Of a stretch of DNA of 64,000 nt, positions 54,112-63,537 are shown one piece after another. Source of the DNA: Sphingomonas corticis (GTDB taxonomy: Bacteria; Pseudomonadota; Alphaproteobacteria; Sphingomonadales; Sphingomonadaceae); the NCBI RefSeq assembly GCF_012035195.1, contig NZ_JAAVJH010000001.1:466366-530365 (forward strand). Reading direction: 5' to 3'. Numbering within the stretch: the first letter of the stretch is position 1; each line of letters opens with the position of its first letter. The notes below the pieces were generated by a model. It saw nothing but the letters and a program-made list of their open reading frames with translations. It was not told where the DNA came from and searched no databases. The position numbers and the translations under genes were made by a program.

Positions 54112-57078
54112 TCACCCGATCGTCTCCTCATAGAGTCGTCGAGCATCCTCGTCCGACAGCGCCGGCGGCATGAGCAGATCCCGGCTCAACGCCCGCTTCT
54201 GTGCGAGCAGCGCATGAAGTCGGCTGTCGAAGCTGTGCTCCTCGCCGCCCGGCAAGAGCGCCATCGGCAAGTAGACGTTGACCGGGCGCTGCTGACCGAT
54301 GCGGTAGCATCGATCCGTGCTCTGATCCTCGACAGCGGGGTTCCACCATCGGGTGAGGTGCACCACGTTGTTCGCCGCCGTCAGCGTCAGACCGACGCCT
54401 CCCGCCTTCGGTGACAGGATCATGACGTCGAACCCGGGCGGCCCCGCCTGGAACGCATCGACGCGCTCCTGACGCCTCGGTCCCGCCACCTCGCCGGAGA
54501 TAATCATGGGCGCGCGGGTCAGGCCGTAACGGCGCTGCAGCACGCCAGCCAGGTCGGCCTGCGCCGCCCGCATCTCCACGAAGAGGAGCGCCTTCTCGCC
54601 ACGGTCCCTGATCTCGTCCAGGATCGACACCGCCGCCGTGAGCCGAGCTGACGATCGGACGTAATCCTCGTCGGATGCGACCATCGAGCGCTCCAGCGGT
54701 GCAAGCGAGACGGCCCGCATGGCCTGCAGCGCTTCAAGCATCTTGCCGCGGTCCTTCCGCCGACGCGCCTCGGCAACCACCGCCGAATAGGCGTTCGCCT
54801 GCACGTCCGGCATGGCGACCTTGCGAACGTGCTCGGTCTTGGTCGGCAGCCCTTCCAGAACCTCGTCCTTCATGCGTCGGAGCATGACGGCCGGCCGCTC
54901 GGGACCGGGCACCGACAAAGCGTCCTTCAAACGTCTGAGGTCCTCGGGGTCTGGTCGATCCTCGTAACGACGGCTGAAGTCCTTCAGCCCGCCAAGCGCT
55001 CCAGGATGAAGGGTGTCCATGAGGCACCACAGGTCGGCCAGCCGGTTCTCGATCGGCGTTCCGGTCAGCGCCAGCGAGAACTCCGCCTGCATCGCCTTCG
55101 CTGCATCGGTGACCTGCGTGCCGGGCGTCTTGATCTTCTGGATCTCGTCGAACACGATCACGCCGAAGCGGATGCGACCGAAGCTGTGCTGGTAGTCCCG
55201 CAGCGTCTCGTAGGTGGTCAGCACCCAGTCGGCCGCCGCCATCCGCTCCACGTCGAGGACCGGTCGGGCGATCTCGAGCTCGGATCCCGCTCCCGTCCGC
55301 AGTGCACGCAGCGACGAGCCGTAGGCGCGAAGGACGCTTCCGAGACCCGGCTCGGCGAGGTGGATCTCGTGCTCCTTCTCCCAGTTGCGGAGCAGACCCG
55401 TGGGCGCGACGATCAGCAGCGGTGCCCGCTCCACCAGTCCCCGTCGCATCGCCTCCCGGATCCATGCAAAGAACGCCAGCGTCTGAAACGTCTTGCCCAG
55501 ACCCATGTCGTCGGCCAGCAGGGCGCCGGTCCAGCCCGCCTGCCAGCAGCGCTGCAGCCAATCCACGCCTTCGCGCTGATGCGGCTTCGGCACGGACCGA
55601 AGCAGAGCCTCATGGAGGCCTGCATCGACGGGCGGCACCCGGGGAGCGGGGTCGCTGTTGAAGACGACCTCCTCGAAGTTGTTCCGGACCAGTAGGACGT
55701 GCGGCTCGGTCCCGCCGGTCGGCTCCCGACCGCCTGGCGCGTCCTCGTCGCCCTTACCGTCGGCGCTCTCGTCAGCGGCACTATCGAGCTTCGCCTCACC
55801 CCCCGCCAGCGCTCGCTGGATCTCTCCAAGCGAAGCCAGCGTCTGTTCGGTTGCGGGAATGGAAGTGCCGTCGAACACCACCTCCGGCCGGCCCTGGTCA
55901 ATGGCGTCCCGGATCCGGTCAGCCAGTTCGGAAATGCGCTCGGCGGGCAGCTGAATCGGCGCACCATCGACCACCAGACCGACCACCTCCGGTGGCAGCC
56001 ACGGCTCGCGCGGCACCTGGACCCAGGGCAGCACCTTCTTCTGCCAGAGCCCGATGGCGTGAACCCGCTCGGAGAACTCGCGCGTCTCCCTGAAGAGCTC
56101 CTCGACGAGGTGCTCGTCCAGTTCGCCGCCGAGGGCCTCGCGTAGGTAGCCGCGCGGGTTGCGGACGAAGTCGCGGGCGACCTCGCCGCCTGCGCGCTGC
56201 ACCTGCCGTGCCACTCCCATGGCCTTTCGCAGCGGCGGTGACAGGATCAGCAGCCAGCCATCCGGAAGGGCGTATCGACCCCGCGCGTCCGTAAACTGCC
56301 GGAAGCGCGCATCGGCGAACGCCTTCTGCAGATGCTCGGGCAGGAGCGGCTCGGGATCGACCGGAGGCGCGCCGTCACGATCGAGCGGCTCGCCCTCGGT
56401 CACCTCGTCGGATCCGCCGGGCTTCGCGGCGAAGAGCACCGGGTCGAAGTCGATCTCGCCGTCGCGCTCGAAAGGCCGCAGCGTGAACGCGCCGGCATGC
56501 GCCACCCGGACCTGCCGGAGATATGGCGACGCGTCGATGGGCCCCCGGTCCCCCAGCGTAGGCAGGAGTTCCTGCACATCCATCCAGGCCGCCGCACGAC
56601 CATCCGGGTCAGTCGCGGGAAGGGCGTTGAAGCGGTCGATCGCAGCCGCGATCTCGAAGAGCTCCGACGGCAGCAGATAGCGACGCGTACCCAACGTGAG
56701 GAACGCGCCGTCGCGCTTGGCACCCAGAACCGGCCGGCCATCGAGATGGTGCCATCGATGATCCACCCTGAAGGCATCCCGGTCGATCGTGTCCTGATGC
56801 TGGACGAAGAGCGTGACGGGCGGAGCGGCCGGCAGACCCAATGCCGAGCGGATCGCGGGAGAGAGCGCCGCCGCCTCGGCATGAGGCAGATGCAGCTCGT
56901 TCCCCTGGGCGAGCGCGACCTCGTCCTCGACCAGCCGCCACAGCGCGCCGACCGCCGGCACTAGCCCGGGCGCGGCCGCGCCTGGCCAGCTCTCCACGTC
57001 GACGGGACCGGCCGCGGCGAGCCCGCTCACCACGACCCAGTCCTCCTCGGACATCCACTCCAGCTTCAGCTCAGGCAT
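54112..57078 (-). CDS. zorD: Zorya type I effector helicase ZorD
   Basis: A 988-residue SNF2-type helicase with a long N-terminal domain (about 1-500). The C-terminal motor has LLADDMGLGKTFQTLAFF near 520, IVFDEIQKIKTPGTQ near 640, ALTGTPIENRLADLW and TDRCYRIGQQRPVNVYL near 923. In Zorya type I, ZorD is a DNA translocase-nuclease effector recruited with ZorC. ATG 57078 overlaps zorC by eight bases. Order on the minus strand is zorA-zorB-zorC-zorD, the complete type I set. Confidence 0.92.
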   Translation of the reverse strand: MPELKLEWMSEEDWVVVSGLAAAGPVDVESWPGAAAPGLVPAVGALWRLVEDEVALAQGNELHLPHAEAAALSPAIRSALGLPAAPPVTLFVQHQDTIDRDAFRVDHRWHHLDGRPVLGAKRDGAFLTLGTRRYLLPSELFEIAAAIDRFNALPATDPDGRAAAWMDVQELLPTLGDRGPIDASPYLRQVRVAHAGAFTLRPFERDGEIDFDPVLFAAKPGGSDEVTEGEPLDRDGAPPVDPEPLLPEHLQKAFADARFRQFTDARGRYALPDGWLLILSPPLRKAMGVARQVQRAGGEVARDFVRNPRGYLREALGGELDEHLVEELFRETREFSERVHAIGLWQKKVLPWVQVPREPWLPPEVVGLVVDGAPIQLPAERISELADRIRDAIDQGRPEVVFDGTSIPATEQTLASLGEIQRALAGGEAKLDSAADESADGKGDEDAPGGREPTGGTEPHVLLVRNNFEEVVFNSDPAPRVPPVDAGLHEALLRSVPKPHQREGVDWLQRCWQAGWTGALLADDMGLGKTFQTLAFFAWIREAMRRGLVERAPLLIVAPTGLLRNWEKEHEIHLAEPGLGSVLRAYGSSLRALRTGAGSELEIARPVLDVERMAAADWVLTTYETLRDYQHSFGRIRFGVIVFDEIQKIKTPGTQVTDAAKAMQAEFSLALTGTPIENRLADLWCLMDTLHPGALGGLKDFSRRYEDRPDPEDLRRLKDALSVPGPERPAVMLRRMKDEVLEGLPTKTEHVRKVAMPDVQANAYSAVVAEARRRKDRGKMLEALQAMRAVSLAPLERSMVASDEDYVRSSARLTAAVSILDEIRDRGEKALLFVEMRAAQADLAGVLQRRYGLTRAPMIISGEVAGPRRQERVDAFQAGPPGFDVMILSPKAGGVGLTLTAANNVVHLTRWWNPAVEDQSTDRCYRIGQQRPVNVYLPMALLPGGEEHSFDSRLHALLAQKRALSRDLLMPPALSDEDARRLYEETIG

Positions 57079-58471
57079 GCGGCCTCATCTCGTTGATACC
57101 GATCCGCACCCCGATCCTGCTGGCCAGCCAGTCGCCCAGATCGCTCTGCCAGGCGTAGCGTGCCGTCCCGTCGTGCCGCTGGTCGTAGAGGCAGTCGGCC
57201 CGGACCTCGTCGGCAGAGTAGACGTAGTCGCCCAGCGCCGGCGCCCTGGCATCGTCCTGCGCCCAGATGCGGACCGAGCCCGCATGGCTCCACTCGGCGA
57301 CGACGTAGCCGCCGATCCGCATAAGCATGACCGACTGCTTCCGCTCCGCTCCCGACAGCGTCGCGAAGGAGGATACCCGCTTCTTCTGAGCCGGATTGCG
57401 CGCCAGCCACTCGACCGCCTGCCGGCCGAACACGGGCCAGGCGTCGTCGATGGCGCCCTTGCGCTCCAGCGCCAGCCAGAAGGCCTTCCGCCATCTCCAA
57501 ATTGGATCCGCAGTCGCACTCAGGATGTCGAAGAAGAGGTCGAGCGCCTTTCGCGCGAGCCAGCGGGTGATCGTCCGGCGGGCGTCCTGGCTTATGTCCA
57601 CCCACGCCTTCGGGTGGCTCCGCGGATCGCCGTAGAGCTCGTCGAAGAAGCCGACGAGCGCGGCCTTCGCCTCGACGTTGGCGAGGTCGCGGGTCGCGAA
57701 GGGCGCGAGGAGCAGTTCGGCCAGCTGCACCCGCTCGCCGGGGAAGCGTAGAGTTCCGCCGGTCCGCAGAAAGCCGAGGACGTTCGCCACGGCCGCACCG
57801 GTGATGGGTCGCCCGGTCGTGAGTTCCCGCGACAGCCTAACCGCGAGACGCGTCGCCAGCGGCGCATGGAACCCCGACTGGGCAAGCAGCTCGGTCGTGA
57901 AGCCAAGATCTCGAAGCAGGAGCCGAACATCGCCGTTCTGCGAGAGCGCCGCATCGGTCATGCGGTCGGTCAGCCCGTCAGACTGGAAGAGCATCACTCG
58001 TTGCGCACGATCGCGCCAGCGCACAGCCCAGGCAGCGGAGTGCCTCTCGAGCTCGCGGCCGATCATGCGACCCGCTGCCGCCGTAGCGCTCGCCCCCTCC
58101 TCCCAGTCCCGAAGGTAGCTGTGCAGCATAGCCTTGAGCAGTCGCGGCTGCCGTTCCGCCGCAAGCCTGCGACCGAACTCAGAGGCGAAGGTGTCGCGAT
58201 CCAGCAGTCGGGGGCGGCCCTGGAGGCACACCCATGGCGCGAGAAGCCAATGTTCGGATGAAGGCTGGCGCCCGCCTTCGCACCATGCCGCGAACGCCTG
58301 CAGCGCCCGCAGCAATTCCTCCTCGCCGGGCCGGGTCGGCACCTCGAAGAGTTCGGCAACCCTCCGTGCGGCGGTCCGCATCAGCGGCTCCGCCGGGATG
58401 TGCTTCTCGAGATCGAAGGCTAAAGCCGACAGGCCGTTCAGGCTTGCAAGGGTCGCCGAAAACCCCGTCAC
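57071..58471 (-). CDS. zorC: Zorya type I protein ZorC
   Basis: A 466-residue helical protein with no enzyme motifs, in the ZorC position between ZorB and ZorD. Its C-terminal region (PVFGRQAVEWLARNPAQKKR, SAGSVRIWAQDDARAP) fits the EH_Signature type domain reported for ZorC. It is a DNA-binding factor in this system by family knowledge. GTG 58471 overlaps the zorB stop by four bases. I infer identity mainly from order and from similarity of the C-terminal part. Confidence 0.82.
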   Translation of the reverse strand: MTGFSATLASLNGLSALAFDLEKHIPAEPLMRTAARRVAELFEVPTRPGEEELLRALQAFAAWCEGGRQPSSEHWLLAPWVCLQGRPRLLDRDTFASEFGRRLAAERQPRLLKAMLHSYLRDWEEGASATAAAGRMIGRELERHSAAWAVRWRDRAQRVMLFQSDGLTDRMTDAALSQNGDVRLLLRDLGFTTELLAQSGFHAPLATRLAVRLSRELTTGRPITGAAVANVLGFLRTGGTLRFPGERVQLAELLLAPFATRDLANVEAKAALVGFFDELYGDPRSHPKAWVDISQDARRTITRWLARKALDLFFDILSATADPIWRWRKAFWLALERKGAIDDAWPVFGRQAVEWLARNPAQKKRVSSFATLSGAERKQSVMLMRIGGYVVAEWSHAGSVRIWAQDDARAPALGDYVYSADEVRADCLYDQRHDGTARYAWQSDLGDWLASRIGVRIGINEMRPHA

Positions 58472-59262
58472 TCGACCGCGCCGAGAAAAGAGCCGACCGA
58501 CGACGTGGCCTTGATGTCGCCCTTCGTCGGAGGCGCGATCAGGAAGCGCACGTCGATGCGGCGGTTACGCGCCCGGCCGTCCACCGTCGCGTTGTCGGCG
58601 ATCGGACGCTGAGCGGCATAGGCGCTGACGCCGAACAGCGTGGCGTTGCCGGCCGCGTTTCGGATGCCCTCGAGGCTGGGTGCCGCCTGCACCATGGACC
58701 TGTATGTCTGGATCGATCGGTCGGAGGAGAGGGACCAGTTGTCGGAGTAGCGGGCGGTGGCGATCGGGATCACGTCGGTGTGCCCCTCGACGTAGACCGC
58801 CTCGAGGATCGGCTCGGAACCGTCCGGACAGTCGTGCCCCGCCCTACCGCCGAGCTGGCCGTAGCAGGGGAGTTCGCGGGCGAGCAGCGACGCCAGGCGT
58901 GTCAGCGCCGCACGGCCGCGATCGCCGAGGTCGGCCGAGCCGGACGCGAACAGCACCGTCTCGGGAAGATGCAGAACACCGTTCTTCTCGTCGATCTCGA
59001 CGGGAACGTCGGCACGCGCCAGCTCCTTCTTAAGACGGCGAAGCAGCCCGGCGCGCTGATCCTCCCGACCGCCGAGTTCGTCCTCCAGCGCCGCGATCCG
59101 GTGGTTCAGCCTGGCCTCCGCACTCTGATAGTTGAGCGCGAAGATCATCAGGAGAATGATGAACACGAACAGCATGCCGATGAGCAGGTCGTTGAGGGAG
59201 ACGAAGTAGCTCTCCTCCTCCCGCCCTTGCGGCGCGTCGATGGTCCTGGTCCTGCGTGGCAC
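58468..59262 (-). CDS. zorB: Zorya protein ZorB (MotB-like stator subunit)
   Basis: A 264-residue protein: short cytoplasmic N-terminus, one transmembrane helix (about 28-45, LLIGMLFVFIILLMIFAL) with the key acidic Asp25 before it, and an OmpA/MotB peptidoglycan-binding domain with VEGHTD (158-163), LSSDRSIQTY and GRARNRRIDVRF. With ZorA it forms a proton-driven complex in the inner membrane. Starts at GTG 59262 with GAGGG upstream. Confidence 0.9.
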   Translation of the reverse strand: MPRRTRTIDAPQGREEESYFVSLNDLLIGMLFVFIILLMIFALNYQSAEARLNHRIAALEDELGGREDQRAGLLRRLKKELARADVPVEIDEKNGVLHLPETVLFASGSADLGDRGRAALTRLASLLARELPCYGQLGGRAGHDCPDGSEPILEAVYVEGHTDVIPIATARYSDNWSLSSDRSIQTYRSMVQAAPSLEGIRNAAGNATLFGVSAYAAQRPIADNATVDGRARNRRIDVRFLIAPPTKGDIKATSSVGSFLGAVE

Positions 59263-59279
59263 GCGCCCTCAGCCCCGCT

Positions 59280-61223
59280 TCACTCGGCAGCCTCGACCCG
59301 TTCGAAGCCCGCGCGCGACACCGCGTCGGCGAAGGCCTTGAAGTCGCCTCGGCGAGGCAGGTCGTCCAGGACCTCGTCCAGCTGCTGCACGGCGGCGCTG
59401 AGGCGCCCGACCGCCTCGGCGAGTTCCTTGTCGACCGACTTCACGAAGCCGCTGGTCCGCTCGCCGAAGGTGCCAAGCCCCTCGAACAGCTTCTGCATCG
59501 CGCCCGATAGCGCGTTGTTGAGGGCGCCGAGATCGCGATTGATGACCTCCACTCGCCGCGTCAGACCCTCGACCAGCTCCGACGACCTCTCGTTTGTGGC
59601 GTCGGCGCGATCGGCGACTTCATCGACGCGCTCGGCCACTCGCTCGAGCCGCTCCGAGACGGTGGTCATGGAGGCGGCCAATGCGCCCAGCGCTTCCGCG
59701 GACTCTCCCGCCTTGTCGACCTGGGCGACGAGGCTGCCGAGCCCCTCGGTGACGCCGCGGGCTGCTTCGAGGGCGCCCTCGAACTGCCGCGCGAGAGCAT
59801 CGCTGGTTCGGGTCAGGCTGTCCGCAAGCGCGGCACTCCGCTCGGAGACCGACCCGAGCGAGTCCGCACTGGCCTCGATGCGCCCGGCTGCCCCATCGAG
59901 GGAACGGGAGAGCTGCACGCCCGCCTCCGAGATCCGGGCGTCCAGGTTGTCGACCGCGGCGATCATCGACGTGGACAATTCGGTCACGCCCGTCTTCATC
60001 GCATCACCGACGTCCGTCGCAGCCTGCTCCAGCTCGCGGCGCGCAGCGGTGGCTCCGGCCTCGACCTCGGCTGCGACCTGCCGCACGGCTCCTGTCATTC
60101 CCTCGGTTGACTGCCGCAGCGAGGCGTCCAGGTTCTCGCCCGCCGCCGCGAAACTCGTCGCGAGTTCCTTCGACCCCTCCTCGATACCCGCCCTGAAGCT
60201 CTCGCCTGCCGCGTCGATCTGACCAGGAAGGGCACCGATCGCCTCGGCCGCCGTCTCAAGCATTTCGCCCAGTCGGCGCGTATGCTCCTCCGCCGCTCCG
60301 CTCAGCTCCCCGGCGAACTGCTGGGCCATGCGTTCGAGCGCCGACTGGTTTATGTCGCCCAGCTTGCCGGCCATCCCGTCGATCGCTTCCTGAACCGGCG
60401 CGAGTGCGGTCGCGAAGGTCCTGCCGATCCGCTCGTCAAGGGCCTGGGCAATGCTGACTGCCAGATCCTGGTTGAAGCGCTCCAGCTGGGTAGTCTGGCG
60501 CCCGAGCTCGGCGAAGGAGTCCGCCGCCAACCGCTCGGAACTGAGCGGCAGGACGAGGCGCTCCAGCTCGCGATTGATCCTCTCGATGTGGAGTTCGGTC
60601 GCGTGCAGGCGCCGGTTCTTGCGCCACGCGAAGATCAGGGACGCTCCAAGCGCGGTCACCGATGTCAGGAACTTGGCGGCCGCCGCCCCCAGCAGCTTGC
60701 GAAGCGCGAGCTTGGACGCCTCCAGATCCGCCTGGATGCCGTCTCGTGCGATGAAGAGCGCCGCCACGAGGCCGAGGAACGTCGCGAGCAGGCCGAGCCC
60801 GACGAGCTGGTTCGGCACACCCTCGAACGATCGCAGGTCGATGCGCCCCTGTCTGAACAGACGCGGGTTGAAGAACTCGCTCGGCGGCAGCCCCGAGGCG
60901 ACGCGGCCGGTCCGCTCGTCCTGGTGGAGATCTGCGACGTAGCCCCGCCAGGCGTGGCCGATGTACCGGTCGTCACCGAACTCCTCACAGAGAGCCTCGA
61001 CGTCACCGACGAACTTCAGACCGTCGCCGTCGTAGCTCGCCAGACGGGCGCCGAAACGGTCCAGCGCAGCATCGAACGCGTCGAGCTCGTCCCGCCCCTT
61101 GATGTAGCGCCACCAGGCATAGGCGACGATCGCGACCGAAAGGACGAGAGGCGTCGGCTGCCAGCCGAACACTAGCGGTATGCCGTGCTCGATCGGCCAC
61201 ATCACAATACTGCCGATATCCAC
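59280..61223 (-). CDS. zorA: Zorya protein ZorA (MotA-like motor with long tail)
   Basis: A ~647-residue protein. Transmembrane segments at about 25-40, 138-158 (LVGLGLLATFLGLVAALFIA) and 181-200 (TSVTALGASLIFAW) form the MotA/ExbB-like motor. From ~205 on a very long helical tail continues, reaching into the cytoplasm and carrying the signal. GTG 61223 is chosen for an AGGGGG nine to ten bases upstream; ATG 61202 is an alternative. Divergent from the unknown gene at 61309 with an 85-bp gap. Confidence 0.9.
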   Translation of the reverse strand: MDIGSIVMWPIEHGIPLVFGWQPTPLVLSVAIVAYAWWRYIKGRDELDAFDAALDRFGARLASYDGDGLKFVGDVEALCEEFGDDRYIGHAWRGYVADLHQDERTGRVASGLPPSEFFNPRLFRQGRIDLRSFEGVPNQLVGLGLLATFLGLVAALFIARDGIQADLEASKLALRKLLGAAAAKFLTSVTALGASLIFAWRKNRRLHATELHIERINRELERLVLPLSSERLAADSFAELGRQTTQLERFNQDLAVSIAQALDERIGRTFATALAPVQEAIDGMAGKLGDINQSALERMAQQFAGELSGAAEEHTRRLGEMLETAAEAIGALPGQIDAAGESFRAGIEEGSKELATSFAAAGENLDASLRQSTEGMTGAVRQVAAEVEAGATAARRELEQAATDVGDAMKTGVTELSTSMIAAVDNLDARISEAGVQLSRSLDGAAGRIEASADSLGSVSERSAALADSLTRTSDALARQFEGALEAARGVTEGLGSLVAQVDKAGESAEALGALAASMTTVSERLERVAERVDEVADRADATNERSSELVEGLTRRVEVINRDLGALNNALSGAMQKLFEGLGTFGERTSGFVKSVDKELAEAVGRLSAAVQQLDEVLDDLPRRGDFKAFADAVSRAGFERVEAAE

Positions 61224-61308
61224 TCCCGATCGCCCCCTTCGATCCGATGTTCTGATCGCGACATCAGCGTGATAGCCATGCCGACGGGAGTCAACGTAAC
61301 AACGAGCC

Positions 61309-62550
61309 GTGAACAAGGTGCTGCGACCGATCGAAGTCACGCTGGAGAGGGATGGGACGGTCGTCGACAGGATCGATCGCCTGCCGAGACGCATGCCGGA
61401 CGGTTCGATCGGCGTCGAATACATGGGGCTCGTCTACCCTCTCGCCCGGGCCGGCCGCGCCGCGATGGATGGCAGATGGTGCTACCCCTCCGAGGCGCCG
61501 ATCTGCCTGGAAGCGCCCGAGTTGTCGATCGGGACGGGTCGGACGTTCTGGACATTGGATCGGTCCGGAACGCGGCCATACCTCTTCGTGAACGGATCCG
61601 AGGCGCTTCTGGCCGAAACGCTGTCCCGCCTGGCCAGCGCCGCCGTCGCGGTCGAACATCACGGTCCCTCGTTCCGGGAAGGAGAGAGCGGACTTCTGCA
61701 CGACTGGTTCGTGAGGCTCGACCCGACTGACGCGCCGGGAGACTGGGAGCTCGCGCAACTGCTCGCCGACGTCGCAGAGCCCGACGTTCCACCCGACGCG
61801 GCCACGCCTGAGCTTGTCAATGCTCGGCTCCGTCGGGACCACGACCGGCTTGCGACCCGCCTGGTAAACGCCGAGCGCGAACTCGCCACGGCCATCGCCG
61901 CCGCGGACGCGAACCAGGCGGAACTTGACGGCGCGCGGTATGAGGCGGAGCGCGCCAGCCGCAGACTGGAGACGGAGGCGGCCTTCCTGAGAGCGGGCAT
62001 TTCGGCGCTGCGTTCGCAGACCCCCGTCGTCGACGATGGCCTTGTGGCCGATCTCAACGAGCGCGTCGACGTTCTCACGGCGGACCGGGACGACGCACTC
62101 GCGTCATGGACGAAGGCGGAGGAGAGCGTCACCCAGCTGCGCATCGGCCTCGAAGCCGCCGAAGCTGCTCTCGCCGAGGCTTCGGCGCGACCGAACGAGC
62201 GGCCTGCGCCCGCCACCAGGAAGCAGGCGAGAGCGGATGCCGAACTGCAGACGGTGCTCAGAACCTTGCTGCCCGGCATAGACCTGGTGCGCGGCTCGGC
62301 CGACTTCATCCTGACGGAGGTTGAGGACCGCCGGGACCTATACGGCAAGCTGAGGCTGCTGATCGACGATCCCGTTTCGGTCGGTGGTAAGCGGGTCCAT
62401 GCGGCGGATGGCTGGCTCGAGGTACACATGGGCACGGGACGCGGCCGCGACGGTAGGCTCTACTACAAGAAGAGCGGTCTACGCTGGTCGGTGCTCGTAT
62501 CGGACAAGGCCGCGCAACCGAACGACTTTCAGTGGCTCAAGGCGCAATGA
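61309..62550 (+). CDS. Coiled-coil protein with RelE-like C-terminus, divergent from Zorya
   Basis: A 413-residue protein, not assigned. The N-terminal ~160 residues are globular (beta-rich, FHA-like spacing in FWTLDRSGTRPYLFVNG is possible but unproven). About 165-295 is a coiled coil with heptads (LVNAERELATAIAAADANQA). The final ~75 residues, GWLEVHMGTGRGRDGRLYYK and VLVSDKAAQPNDFQWLK, resemble ParE/RelE-type ribonuclease toxins. GTG 61309 is the start. Its stop overlaps the next gene (ATGA), forming a two-gene unit. Confidence 0.7.
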   Translation: MNKVLRPIEVTLERDGTVVDRIDRLPRRMPDGSIGVEYMGLVYPLARAGRAAMDGRWCYPSEAPICLEAPELSIGTGRTFWTLDRSGTRPYLFVNGSEALLAETLSRLASAAVAVEHHGPSFREGESGLLHDWFVRLDPTDAPGDWELAQLLADVAEPDVPPDAATPELVNARLRRDHDRLATRLVNAERELATAIAAADANQAELDGARYEAERASRRLETEAAFLRAGISALRSQTPVVDDGLVADLNERVDVLTADRDDALASWTKAEESVTQLRIGLEAAEAALAEASARPNERPAPATRKQARADAELQTVLRTLLPGIDLVRGSADFILTEVEDRRDLYGKLRLLIDDPVSVGGKRVHAADGWLEVHMGTGRGRDGRLYYKKSGLRWSVLVSDKAAQPNDFQWLKAQ

Positions 62551-63446
62551 CCATGACATCCATATCTCACGCGCTTCTCGTCAGTCCCGTAGAAGCCGAG
62601 ACGCTGCTTTCCGGCCGCAGCGACGTGATCCGTCGATCCCGCCCCACGGAACTGCGGATGCGTGTCGGCATCCTGCGGGACGATGGAACCCTTGTCGCTA
62701 CCGCTCTGCTAATCGACGCGTCGCGTCCCGGCGTTGAGTCGACCGCGAGCGAGTGGACGCTGCATGAAGTCGAGATCCTGCTCAACCCGATAAAGGTCGG
62801 AACGGGCAGCGGTCCTCTATGGCGACGCCTCGGCACCTCCGACCGCGACCGAGTCGCCGGCCGGTCGACCACCGACGATAACGGCGAAGGTGAAGCGGAA
62901 CCCGAAAGCACGACCGGGCTGTCCGGGCCGCAGGCGAACGGCGCCGCGAGTTCAATTGAAGCGGTAAGCCTCTCCTCCGCGGACGAACGCTTCGACGGAG
63001 TCAACGAAGAGCCGAAGCGCGGATCAGACGAAAGCGACCAGGACGTGTTCGTCGAAGGCACCGTTCGGGAGACGGTTGCAGTGGAAGCGATCACGGAGAG
63101 TTCATCACCGACTGTCGCGGCATCGGCGGAAGAAAGCGACCGACGCCTCGACGATGCACGGGAGCGAGCACTCGCCTTCGTGCCGACCGGAATGATCGAC
63201 GTCGACGAGGCGCACCGGCTCCTGATCAGACTGCGCGACGTCGAGATCAAGCGCTCCTTTCCCGACGTCAGACCGGAGCACGGCATCCTGCGCCGCACGA
63301 TGCTCCAGGCCCTGCTGGACACCGGGGTAGCGTCGCGCGAGGACTACGACGAGCTGATCCCGACGGACCTGAAGCGGATGACGGATCGCCGACAGGTGGA
63401 GGTGTATCTGGATCCCCTTATCGAGATCCTGTCATGCGTCGCATGA
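62547..63446 (+). CDS. Protein with N-terminal ASCH-like domain, partner of the RelE-like gene
   Basis: A 299-residue protein. Residues 1-95 fit an ASCH/PUA-type fold: HALLVSPVEAETLLSGRSDV, LRMRVGILRDDGTLVATALL, and SEWTLHEVEILLNPIK ending in GPLWRRL. Residues ~100-205 are acidic and probably disordered. The C-terminal ~95 residues are helical (DVDEAHRLLIRLRDVEIKRS). Start ATG 62547 overlaps the previous stop. ASCH domains bind RNA or modified nucleotides, so an RNA sensor paired with a ribonuclease is a possible reading. Confidence 0.65.
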   Translation: MTMTSISHALLVSPVEAETLLSGRSDVIRRSRPTELRMRVGILRDDGTLVATALLIDASRPGVESTASEWTLHEVEILLNPIKVGTGSGPLWRRLGTSDRDRVAGRSTTDDNGEGEAEPESTTGLSGPQANGAASSIEAVSLSSADERFDGVNEEPKRGSDESDQDVFVEGTVRETVAVEAITESSSPTVAASAEESDRRLDDARERALAFVPTGMIDVDEAHRLLIRLRDVEIKRSFPDVRPEHGILRRTMLQALLDTGVASREDYDELIPTDLKRMTDRRQVEVYLDPLIEILSCVA

Positions 63447-63537
63447 CCGGCGTGCGAACGGAAGGATGAGCATCGTCCGCGGTTCGATCAATACCAGTGT
63501 GGCGATTGGAACGAGTGGTCGTCGTCCTCGCCGAATA

